NCBI GenBank assembly: GCA_903886255.1
Contig: CAISLM010000080.1
Location: forward strand, 1 to 34,838
DNA length: 34,838 nt
Direction: 5' to 3'
DNA from: Candidatus Collierbacteria bacterium
Lineage (GTDB): Bacteria; Patescibacteriota; Microgenomatia; UBA1400; MFAQ01
The notes below the pieces were generated by a model that was not told where the DNA came from, ran no database searches, and was given only the letters and a program-made list of their open reading frames with translations. Of this stretch, positions 1 to 8,419 are shown piece after piece; the first letter of the stretch is position 1; each line of letters starts with the position of its first letter. Made by a program: the position numbers and the translations under genes.

Positions 1-1
1 C

Positions 2-817
2 TGGAGTCCTGGCGGAGCGTCATTTTGTGGACTCGGAGTTACCGGTGGAAGCGGTGCCGGTAACACTAGCGGTACTACCGCCAACATCGACGGAATATGT
101 GGTGGAGGCGGTGGCGGTACAGAAGGAGTCAGTGGTGGTACTGGAAGTTCCACCGGAGGTGCAGGCGGCGGTGGCGGTTACGCAGCCTGTAATGGTTGTA
201 ACCAAGGACGCACCAGTGCATCTGCAGGCGGAGCCGGGTACGGTACCTTCGGTACCGGCGGTACTCCAGGTGACGCAAGTGGTGGTACAGGCGTAAATGG
301 AGGAACGAATACCAGTGGTAAGGGAGGTGGTGGTGGAAGATATACCTGTTGCTGCACTTCTGAAAGTTGTACTACTACCAAACAATTCAGCGGTGGTGGC
401 GGTGGTGGTGGAACATATGGTGTCGCCGATCTAAGCGATATCTTCCTTGGTTCCTCAGGCGGTGCCGGCGGATCTGCCTTGGGAAACGCGGGCGGCCATG
501 GTGGAAATGGTGGTGGCATTGTCCATATTGCGGCCAGTACACTTACTGTAAGCGGAACCGGAGCAATAACTAGTAATGGTAATTCGGGAGTAGCAGGCGG
601 TTCGTCCGCTGGCGGAGGTGGTGGAGGATCCGGCGGCTCAATCTTCATGACTAGCAACAATGCGACTTTGGGTAGTTCTCTAATTACTGCGACTGGCGGC
701 ACTGGAGCTGGTCCGGCAGGAACAGGTGGCACTGGAGGAGTCGGTCGCATCCGTCTAAACTATCAGAATGCTTATTCCGGAACAACTAACCCTGCGATAT
801 CCGCTTCAAATCAATAA
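2..817 (+). CDS. Glycine-rich, Cys-containing probable surface/secreted protein, C-terminal part (5' end outside window)
   Basis: The frame of ORF 479..817 stays open back to base 2 (WSPGGASFCGLGVTGGSGAG...GGGGGRYTCCCTSESC...NAISASNQ-like C-terminus, TAA at 815-817). The ORF track shows only the part after the first ATG. Confidence 0.72.
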   Translation, partial: WSPGGASFCGLGVTGGSGAGNTSGTTANIDGICGGGGGGTEGVSGGTGSSTGGAGGGGGYAACNGCNQGRTSASAGGAGYGTFGTGGTPGDASGGTGVNGGTNTSGKGGGGGRYTCCCTSESCTTTKQFSGGGGGGGTYGVADLSDIFLGSSGGAGGSALGNAGGHGGNGGGIVHIAASTLTVSGTGAITSNGNSGVAGGSSAGGGGGGSGGSIFMTSNNATLGSSLITATGGTGAGPAGTGGTGGVGRIRLNYQNAYSGTTNPAISASNQ

Positions 818-929
818 TCCCATTGCGCCGGCTGTTCTGTGAACAAACTTCAATTAATATCAACTGAGAGTTAATTTGGATATTGATTATTTGGCAATAT
901 CATCTCGTTATCGTAAGAGTAGATACAAA

Positions 930-949
930 GAGGCGCCTTTCGGCGCCTC
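930..949. terminator. Strong GC hairpin GAGGCGCC-TTTC-GGCGCCTC between convergent genes
   Basis: Perfect 8-bp inverted repeat; short T-rich stretch only on the minus side, so most likely terminates the dsbA-like gene. Confidence 0.6.
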
Positions 950-976
950 ACCATCACATATCAATTGTTAACAAAC

Positions 977-1723
977 TTACTGTGCTGCTTGACCCATCAA
1001 GGTAAACATCTTGTCATGCATCTCCCAGAACTTACCCTGTTCTCCGGCACACAATGCTGCCTCAGCTGCCTTTGGTGCATCTGGATGCATCGGCAGTGGG
1101 AAACTGCGGTATTCCAAGCTTATGTTATTTCCATACTCGGCCAAAAGTGCTTCAATCGTTGGGAAAGCGCGGTTGCAGAATGGGCATTGAAAATCGGTAT
1201 ATTCCATTACTTTGATCTTCGCGTCTTTGTTTCCTTTTATATATCCCACACCATAAGGGATCTTGGCCACTCTTTTCAATGCTCCGCCCGCATCAGCCAA
1301 CGTGACTTTGTCTCCTGATCCATTTTTCAATTCTGCATTGATCACAGTTTCAAAATCCGCTTGAGGTAATGAGCCGACAACCATGATTCCGTTTACAAAG
1401 AATGTCGGGGTTCCCGAAACACCAAATCCTGAACCCTCTGCAATCTGAGCTTTAACCTTGTCACCCATCGTTCCCCCATCAAGACAGGAATTAAATTTAT
1501 TGGCATCCATTCCCAAACCCTTTGCCATTATCTTCAAGTTTGGTATCGTGATTGGCGACTCGGCTGTTGGTGCTGGTGTTACTGCTGCCGACGGCGTTCC
1601 TCCTCCACCCGTTCCATTTTTTAGTGCAGAAACTTGTGCTGATAATCGGCCAATATAAAAAGAGGCCGCCACCAATAAGAGCACCATTATTGGCGCGTAA
1701 AGAGAACTTTTATCTTTAAACAT
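977..1723 (-). CDS. DsbA-family thiol:disulfide oxidoreductase with N-terminal membrane anchor
   Basis: Thioredoxin-fold motif YTDFQCPFCNRAFPTIEALL, later GTPTFFVNG; N-terminal hydrophobic segment. The track starts at a GTG (1738); ATG at 1723 (MFKDKSSLYAP) is more likely. Confidence 0.88.
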   Translation of the reverse strand: MFKDKSSLYAPIMVLLLVAASFYIGRLSAQVSALKNGTGGGGTPSAAVTPAPTAESPITIPNLKIMAKGLGMDANKFNSCLDGGTMGDKVKAQIAEGSGFGVSGTPTFFVNGIMVVGSLPQADFETVINAELKNGSGDKVTLADAGGALKRVAKIPYGVGYIKGNKDAKIKVMEYTDFQCPFCNRAFPTIEALLAEYGNNISLEYRSFPLPMHPDAPKAAEAALCAGEQGKFWEMHDKMFTLMGQAAQ

Positions 1724-1749
1724 AAGCCATGTTATCACAAACCCCTTTT

Positions 1750-4065
1750 TCAGGCCACTACAAAGTTTATTGTTTTCCCCTTCACATAAATTACCTTCCG
1801 GATATTGCCTTCGGATAAATATTTCTGCACTTTTTCTTGTTCCTCGGCTGCTGCTCTCACTTCTTCTTCGGTCGCATCCGTCGCAGCTTCCACAGTGCCT
1901 CTTAGCTTTCCATTTATTTGAATAGATAAAGTTACTTTTTCACTCGTCAAATATTTTTCATCAACCTCTGGCCAATTCTGAACATGAACACTAAATTCTC
2001 CACCCAAGCTATTCCACATCTCCTCCGCCGCAAATGGAGCAAAGGGGGCGATAATTCTAACCATCATCGAGAGCTCGGCATTGGCAACTTCTGTTTTATT
2101 TTTATTCAATTCATTTATCGTCTCCATCATCTTGGCAATTGCCGTATTAAATTTAAACTGTCCCAAATCTTCGCCCACTCCTTTTGCTAATTTGTGAATT
2201 ATTCTCATCCCTTCAATACTTGTCGTTGAATAGTTTCCTTTGTTTTCATTTACAAATGAATAGAATCTCTCCACAAATCTCCTCACTCCCACAAGAGACC
2301 TTTCATTCCACGCCATCGTCGAATCAAATGGTCCCATAAACATCATGTAAGTCCGTAAAACATCAGTCCCATAAACATCCCCCACCGCATCTGGTGCAAT
2401 CACATTCCCTACACTCTTACTCATTCTATTTCCATCAGACCCCAAAATTACCCCATGCGACAATCTTTTATCATATGGCTCAGGAATCCCTTTTGGCACT
2501 GCTCCCAAATCCCAAAGGAATTGGTAAATAAATCTGGAATAAAGTAAATGCAAAGTATTATGTTCGTCTCCCCCAACATAAACATCAACCGGCATCCAAT
2601 ACTTCATCTTTTCCATATCGGCCAAAACTGTTTCGTTTTTCGGGTCGCAATATCGAAGAAAATACCAATCACTTCCCGCCCAATTTGGCATTGTGTCGGT
2701 TTCCCGTTTTGCTTTTCCTCCGCATTTCGGACAATCGGTCTCTACCCATTCTGTAATATTGGCTAGAGGCGACTCCCCGGTTTCCGTTGGTAAATATTTT
2801 TCCACGTCCGGCAGTTTTATCGGCAGTTGATCCTCCGGAACAGATACCCATCCGCAATTGGGACAGTTAACCATTGGGATTGGCTCTCCCCAATAATGTT
2901 GCCTCGAAAAAATCCAATCGCGCAAATGATAATTAACTGCTTCCTCACCCACTCCCATATCCAAAATTTCCTCCATCAATTTTTCGTCGGGGACGAACTC
3001 ATTATCAAATTCTATTGCATATTTCCTGGCAAAAGCTCCATCTCGCTCATCATGGCTTGGTACCGCCATTATTGCTCCTGTTCCGTAAGTGGCCAAAACA
3101 TAATCTGCAATCCACACCGGAATTTCTTTTCCGTTAATCGGATTGATTGCGTATAGTCCGGAAAACACTCCCGTTTTTTCTTTTAACAGCTCGGTCCTTT
3201 CCATTTCGCTCTTCTTCTTCGTTTCATTCACATAATTCCGTATGGCAGAATTCTCCATCAGTCCGGCCACTAATTTATTTTCCGGTGCAATCACCATAAA
3301 AGTCACACCTAAAAGAGTATCAGGTCTGGTCGTAAATACCTCAATTTTTTCCTCTCTCCCCTTAATCGGAAATCTAATCTTTGCCCCCATACTTTTATCT
3401 ATCCAATTAATCTGCGCCGCCTTGACCTTTTCAATAAAATTCGTATCTTTTAATCCGGCAAGCAACCTTTCCGCATAAGCCGTAATCTTCACCACCCATT
3501 GCGACATGATTCTTCTTTCTGTCTCTGTTCCACATCGTTCGCACTTTCCATCAATTACTTCTTCGTTTGCCAAGCCAATTTTATCTTTAGGACACCAATT
3601 AATTGCTCTCTCTTCTTTAACCGCCAAACCTTTTTCAAATAATTTGGTAAATATCCACTGTGTCCATTTGTAGTAGTCGGGGTCGGTCGTATTTACTTCT
3701 CTTTCCCAATCAAAGGAAAACGCGAGTCTCCTCATTTGTCCCCGAATTCTTTCCGTCACTTGTTTCGTAGTAATTTTTGGATTTATTCCCGTTTTTATCG
3801 CATAGTTTTCTGCCGGTAGACCAAAGGCATCATAGCCCATGGGAAACAAAACATTTTTCCCTTTCATTCGCAAGAATCGTGCATAAACATCCGTCCCTGT
3901 CATTGAAAAAACGTGGCCCACATGCAGACCTTCACCTGATGGATAAGGAAACTCTACCAAAACATATTTCTTCTCTTTATCTTCAAAATCTTTTCCATGA
4001 AAACCATCAAAGCCATCATATTTTCCGACCCACTTATTTTCTATCTCCTTAAAGTCATATGCCAT
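1750..4065 (-). CDS. leuS: Leucyl-tRNA synthetase
   Basis: YPSGEGLHVGHVFSMTG (HIGH), GNRMSKSVGNV (KMSKS), CP1 editing motifs TTRPDTLLGVT and AVPSHDERD; TGA stop. Confidence 0.97.
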   Translation of the reverse strand: MAYDFKEIENKWVGKYDGFDGFHGKDFEDKEKKYVLVEFPYPSGEGLHVGHVFSMTGTDVYARFLRMKGKNVLFPMGYDAFGLPAENYAIKTGINPKITTKQVTERIRGQMRRLAFSFDWEREVNTTDPDYYKWTQWIFTKLFEKGLAVKEERAINWCPKDKIGLANEEVIDGKCERCGTETERRIMSQWVVKITAYAERLLAGLKDTNFIEKVKAAQINWIDKSMGAKIRFPIKGREEKIEVFTTRPDTLLGVTFMVIAPENKLVAGLMENSAIRNYVNETKKKSEMERTELLKEKTGVFSGLYAINPINGKEIPVWIADYVLATYGTGAIMAVPSHDERDGAFARKYAIEFDNEFVPDEKLMEEILDMGVGEEAVNYHLRDWIFSRQHYWGEPIPMVNCPNCGWVSVPEDQLPIKLPDVEKYLPTETGESPLANITEWVETDCPKCGGKAKRETDTMPNWAGSDWYFLRYCDPKNETVLADMEKMKYWMPVDVYVGGDEHNTLHLLYSRFIYQFLWDLGAVPKGIPEPYDKRLSHGVILGSDGNRMSKSVGNVIAPDAVGDVYGTDVLRTYMMFMGPFDSTMAWNERSLVGVRRFVERFYSFVNENKGNYSTTSIEGMRIIHKLAKGVGEDLGQFKFNTAIAKMMETINELNKNKTEVANAELSMMVRIIAPFAPFAAEEMWNSLGGEFSVHVQNWPEVDEKYLTSEKVTLSIQINGKLRGTVEAATDATEEEVRAAAEEQEKVQKYLSEGNIRKVIYVKGKTINFVVA

Positions 4066-4104
4066 ATGCGTAATTTTATCATTTTGTTTCGGAGTGCTTG
4101 TCCA

Positions 4105-4190
4105 ATTTAAAAAATATCGCGCAAAGCCAAATTGCCTGGTTTCTTTGTATTCAAAGAAAATTTGGCTGATAGAAAGGTTGTGTTTTGCGC
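4105..4190 (-). other. Nested inverted-repeat element between murA and leuS (possible terminator or structured leader)
   Basis: GCGCAAA(4119-4125)/TTTGCGC outer; AGCCAAATT(4125-4133)/AATTTGGCT(4159-4167); TTTCTTTG(4140-4147)/CAAAGAAA(4152-4159) inner; minus-strand T-run follows (complement of 4110-4115). Confidence 0.55.
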
Positions 4191-4259
4191 AGGCAAAACA
4201 GCAGACCGCTTTTTCAAATGGATAAGTACGGAAGAAACATTGGAATGATTCTAATTATT

Positions 4260-5573
4260 TTAGTCATCTACTCTCTCAATCACCGCCCCCAAACTCGTAT
4301 AGGTTTCAAATACGTTCGGGTATCTTCTCTTGAGAATATCCACGCCATGTATTTCGGTTACCACCGGGTCGCAAAGTGCTGCGATAAAGATTGCTTTACA
4401 TGCCTGGATCACCCCCGGAGAAACAATTACACCGCCCTTAAATTTAACCGGACCCGTAATAATTACTCTCTCCGGATCAGAGACAAATATGTCAGCCCCC
4501 ATTGCATTTAGTTCTCGGACAAACTCCAGTCCCGATTCATACATCCAATTTTTTAACAACAAACGACCCCGGGTTTTACTGGCCAAAACTGCCATTACAG
4601 GAATTGCATCGACCGGAAAACCTGGCCACGGCCTAGGATAAAGTTTTGGCAGACCGGGAGCTGCCAATGGTACCCCCGAATTTATCGTGTCAATAACCAG
4701 CTCTCCGTCCCTGCTCGCAATCAAATCTGCGCCATCTCTTTCTATTTTTACATTGAATAGCTCAAACCAATTTATCATTCCGTTTACTATTCCGGGAACA
4801 TTGGCTCCTTTAATTCGGATTTTTCCGTTGGTCACGGCCGCAGCCACAATCAGCCCGGCAATATCTACGAAGTCCGGACCGGGTTCATAAGAGGCTCCCT
4901 TTAATTTATTATTTCCTTTTATTTTTACAATATTAGATCCAATTCCGCAAACTTCCGCTCCCATCGTTTCCAACATCTTTAAAAGTTCATTTACGTGCGG
5001 CTCACAAGCTGCATCGGAGATTGTAAATTCTGCCTCCGTTCCCGCCGCATACATAAAAAGATTTTCGGTTGCCGTCACTGATGCCTCCAGTTGCCAAACA
5101 TCATAAGATTTTTCTAACTTCTTAGGTGCGGTAAATTTTACATATCCGTCAACATACTTAAAACTGATTCCGGCCTTTCTAAATGAATCCAAGTGCGCCG
5201 ATATTGATCTCATCCCCAGATCACACCCACCGGGTAGAGGAATCTCTGCCACTCCAAAACGTGCCAATAACGGACCGGCAAACATTAGAGACGCCCTCAG
5301 TTGTCCTCCCAAAGTTGCATCCACCTTGTGGTATTTCAAACCTGAACAATTAATTTTTATTTCTCCATCGCTTTGGTCAACTTCTGCCCCCAGCAGTTTC
5401 AAAATTTGAATTATTTTTGTTACATCGCTAGTGTTGGAAATATTTTTGTAGACTACTGTTTTGTCGGTTAATATTGCCGCAGGAAGTACCGCCACCAAAC
5501 TATTTTTGTTTGGGATGGGCGTAACCACTCCCTCCAACTTTTTACCTCCTGTGATTCTCAATACTCCATTCAT
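4260..5573 (-). CDS. murA: UDP-N-acetylglucosamine 1-carboxyvinyltransferase (MurA)
   Basis: PNKNSLVAVLPA (KN motif), RASLMFAGPLLARFG, PGGCDLGMRSISAH (catalytic-loop Cys retained), EPSB-fold repeats. Confidence 0.92.
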   Translation of the reverse strand: MNGVLRITGGKKLEGVVTPIPNKNSLVAVLPAAILTDKTVVYKNISNTSDVTKIIQILKLLGAEVDQSDGEIKINCSGLKYHKVDATLGGQLRASLMFAGPLLARFGVAEIPLPGGCDLGMRSISAHLDSFRKAGISFKYVDGYVKFTAPKKLEKSYDVWQLEASVTATENLFMYAAGTEAEFTISDAACEPHVNELLKMLETMGAEVCGIGSNIVKIKGNNKLKGASYEPGPDFVDIAGLIVAAAVTNGKIRIKGANVPGIVNGMINWFELFNVKIERDGADLIASRDGELVIDTINSGVPLAAPGLPKLYPRPWPGFPVDAIPVMAVLASKTRGRLLLKNWMYESGLEFVRELNAMGADIFVSDPERVIITGPVKFKGGVIVSPGVIQACKAIFIAALCDPVVTEIHGVDILKRRYPNVFETYTSLGAVIERVDD

Positions 5574-5586
5574 TGTTCTTATTATC

Positions 5587-6510
5587 TCACTCTTGAAACC
5601 CTAGTCTTACCACTTTCTCCACCAAATCAATTCCAATCGTTTCTGAGGCTCTACTTTTTATCTCTTCAACAAGAGCTATATAATCCTCAGCTTTTCCACC
5701 GCCCAAATTTACAATAACGTTGGAGTCAATCCTGGAAATCGCCATTTTTTTATGTTTGTATCCTTTCATGTTCAAAACTTCACCAATAATATAGCCGGGG
5801 TCTCTAGTCGGATAGCCCAATGCTTGCTGTTCATCACTCAAAATATCCTCAAACACCTTTCCTGCCGACTTCTCAAATATTTTCTTTCTCTTCTTCCGGT
5901 CAATTCTAATCTTCTGTTCCAATCCTTTAGTCTCTCCATAACTTAAAAGAAATGTCGCATCGGTAATTATATTTCCACTAATTCTTTTTCCCACCCCCAA
6001 AGATTTCACCCCTCCATGTGAATCCAAAATAGATACTTTTCTGAGAAAATCCTTTGGCTCTTCATTACTTATCAAGGCCCCAACGCTTCCCGAAAAACCC
6101 GCATACTTTTCCATTCCCACGATTCCCAGAGACAACAATTTATCAATTGCCACATCTATATCCACACCACTATCAATAACTACTTCGACTTTTTTCACTT
6201 CGTTCTTCCTCAGAAAAGACATAAAGCTTCTTCTAGGTTTTAATTGGATTCGTTCACTGTTGTTACGAACCACCAGACCTCTTACACCGGAATCAGCCAC
6301 CACCACTCCCAATCCCTCACCAATAACAGTCACCGGAACCCCAAATGTTCTTGCCAGCCTTACCGCCTTCACCAGATCTCCTGAGGTCTCGGTAGTGTAA
6401 AACATATCTGCCTTTCCTCCAACGCCAAGCCCGACATGACCGGACATCGGCTCATCTAGCCTCAGCTTATTAGGCTCCAAACATTTGATTAAACTTTCTG
6501 TATTACCCAA
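5587..6510 (-). CDS. MurB-like FAD-binding protein (UDP-N-acetylenolpyruvoylglucosamine reductase family), diverged
   Basis: PMSGHVGLGVGGKADMFY, IGEGLGVVVADSGVRGLVV, GFSGSVGALIS, C-terminal NVIVNLGGGKAEDYIALVEEIK..LVEKVVRLG match MurB blocks. TTG start at 6510 is uncertain. Confidence 0.8.
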   Translation of the reverse strand: MGNTESLIKCLEPNKLRLDEPMSGHVGLGVGGKADMFYTTETSGDLVKAVRLARTFGVPVTVIGEGLGVVVADSGVRGLVVRNNSERIQLKPRRSFMSFLRKNEVKKVEVVIDSGVDIDVAIDKLLSLGIVGMEKYAGFSGSVGALISNEEPKDFLRKVSILDSHGGVKSLGVGKRISGNIITDATFLLSYGETKGLEQKIRIDRKKRKKIFEKSAGKVFEDILSDEQQALGYPTRDPGYIIGEVLNMKGYKHKKMAISRIDSNVIVNLGGGKAEDYIALVEEIKSRASETIGIDLVEKVVRLGFQE

Positions 6511-6529
6511 ACACTACCAATATACAACA

Positions 6530-8350
6530 TTAAACCACTATGCAGCTTGGAAACTTCTTCTTTAACTCTTCTTCAATTTTCCCTTTCCCGACGCTGCTAA
6601 CTACCACAAGCACTCTTATCGTGAATTTTTCATCTTTATCCACCCATTCCACATTATTTCTGGAATCCCCACCATTTTTAGCAATGATTCCCGCAATCTC
6701 CTCGGAAACCCCCACTGCGTTTGGCCCCTTAACTTGTATTGATGTATATCTTCCTTTCACGACATCTAGTTCGTCCAGTTTCTGAGTTACGAGAGACAAA
6801 TCCATTCCATACGCTATTTTGTAATACAAGTCGTCAACTCCATTCCAGCAGCCCAAATCCATCAACAATTTATCGACCACATCTTCATCAAGATCTCTTA
6901 TCTCCAAAACACCTCTATCCTTTAAAGGTCCGTCCGTCAATATCTTTTCACCTTTTAAAACCTCTTCATTATGTTCGGCCATCTTTATTTGACAGTCTAT
7001 TTGGCTCGCCGTTTCACTATCACAATATTCTAGCCATTCCGGTCTGGGCTTCAATTGATGCTGATCCGTAATAATCTCAACCATAGAAGAGTTCGGCACC
7101 ACACAATCCAAAGTTTTTTCCTTCCCATTAATTTTTATTGCCACAGCCCTAAGTCCCAATATCGGATTAAGTCGATAAGCAACATCTATCCCTCTAGCGG
7201 AAAGTTCCATCACCGCCAATTCCTCCTTTGGTGTAAACACCAATTTCCTTTTGTATTTTTCCGGGCTAGCAATCAGTTCAGCATGAGTCAGTCCGGCTAT
7301 TCCCCAATTATTATATTGTTCTCTTTTCCTAGTTGTGAAGGCGATCTCAATGTTACCCTCTTCAAATTTATACGTATCGTGCAAAGCGCTATAACTATTA
7401 ATCGCGGGAATTGCCAAATAGTCATCACTTCTGGAAAGTTGAAGTTGTTTATAATAATTTCCTCGCACGACCCCCATTGCCAGGTAACACTCACCTATAT
7501 TTATTTCGTCATCAATAGTTACCCGAAAGCTCACTACGTCTGTAATATCGGCAAAGTCTTTTGGTCGGCTATCTGACCTCATACCGGATTTTTTCTCCTT
7601 CTCCGACAGGCTCCAATAACCGCCAATTGCATGCGAAACATAAGCAGATATCTTTGCCTCGTCTAGAATCTTTGTTATATTTTCTTCGGTTGTTTTTATA
7701 AATTTTTCGTCTAGTCTCGGATCGGAATCAATCTTTTCCTTCACCTTTATATATTTTTCCGGATCCACGTAAGAAAAGGATATGTCAGCCAGTGCGTTTT
7801 TAACCTGCCAAAGCCCGAGCGACTCTGCAAGAGGCACATAAACCGCCAAAGTTTCATTTCCCTTTATCTTACTTCTCTCCGGAGAAAATGGTCCTCGAGT
7901 CAACATGTTATGCAGTCTATCGGCGAGCTTTATTTTTGCTATTCCCGGTTCATACAATGTCTCTCTTGTCACTTTTATCAAGGCCAGAAAATCTCCCTCT
8001 TTTTCGGAAACAGATTTAATTTTAGTTACTCCATCGACCAAGTGAGATGTCCTCTCACCATATTCTTGTCTAATTTTCTCCAAAGAAATTGTTTCCGGGT
8101 GATCCTCAACGGCGTCGTGTAACAACCCGGCGATTATTTCCTCCTCATCTGCCCCCCATTGAAATAATATTTCTGCCACGACAATACAGTGTTGGATATA
8201 TGGCTCACCGGATTTCCTCACATCATTCTTATGAATTTCTGAAGCAAGTGCCAAAGCCGAAATAATTTTGTCGCTTTTTCCCAACGCAAACTCTGCTTTA
8301 GAAATTTTTAAACACCGAGACTGTCTTTCCGGAGACCAATTTTGAATCAT
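6530..8350 (-). CDS. RelA/SpoT-family (p)ppGpp protein (HD, synthetase-like, TGS, ACT)
   Basis: HD motifs LLHDAVEDHPET and KLADRLHNM; synthetase-like DDYLAIPAINSYSALHDT; TGS-like VFTPKEELAVMELSARGIDVAYRLNP. The track starts at GTG 8371; ATG 8350 (MIQNWSPER) preferred. Confidence 0.92.
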   Translation of the reverse strand: MIQNWSPERQSRCLKISKAEFALGKSDKIISALALASEIHKNDVRKSGEPYIQHCIVVAEILFQWGADEEEIIAGLLHDAVEDHPETISLEKIRQEYGERTSHLVDGVTKIKSVSEKEGDFLALIKVTRETLYEPGIAKIKLADRLHNMLTRGPFSPERSKIKGNETLAVYVPLAESLGLWQVKNALADISFSYVDPEKYIKVKEKIDSDPRLDEKFIKTTEENITKILDEAKISAYVSHAIGGYWSLSEKEKKSGMRSDSRPKDFADITDVVSFRVTIDDEINIGECYLAMGVVRGNYYKQLQLSRSDDYLAIPAINSYSALHDTYKFEEGNIEIAFTTRKREQYNNWGIAGLTHAELIASPEKYKRKLVFTPKEELAVMELSARGIDVAYRLNPILGLRAVAIKINGKEKTLDCVVPNSSMVEIITDQHQLKPRPEWLEYCDSETASQIDCQIKMAEHNEEVLKGEKILTDGPLKDRGVLEIRDLDEDVVDKLLMDLGCWNGVDDLYYKIAYGMDLSLVTQKLDELDVVKGRYTSIQVKGPNAVGVSEEIAGIIAKNGGDSRNNVEWVDKDEKFTIRVLVVVSSVGKGKIEEELKKKFPSCIVV

Positions 8351-8383
8351 TGTTATCAAACAATAATACACCGAACGTTACCC

Positions 8384-8411
8384 TTGGCGTAAGCCTACGC
8401 CGCTGTATAAT
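8384..8411 (+). promoter_or_regulatory. Promoter for aspS (TTGGCG-N16-TATAAT)
   Basis: TTGGCG 8384-8389, TATAAT 8406-8411, ATG at 8420; perfect inverted repeat GGCGTA-AGCC-TACGCC at 8386-8401 lies between the boxes. Confidence 0.75.
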
Positions 8412-8419
8412 AAACTCAC

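Noticed and set aside
178-750. Pro-rich minus-strand ORF (190 aa) and the plus/minus ORFs at 20..385, 27..296, 367..573
   Set aside because: Shadow ORFs of the glycine-rich frame (GGN/CCN complement); no start signals or recognisable domains.
840-905. AT-rich partial inverted repeat (AATATC...GATATT) downstream of the Gly-rich gene
   Set aside because: Short imperfect arms in AT-rich DNA; not distinguishable from chance.
7055-7576. 173-aa plus-strand ORF opposite rel/spoT
   Set aside because: Antisense to a well-supported conserved CDS, with low-complexity composition and no SD or promoter.
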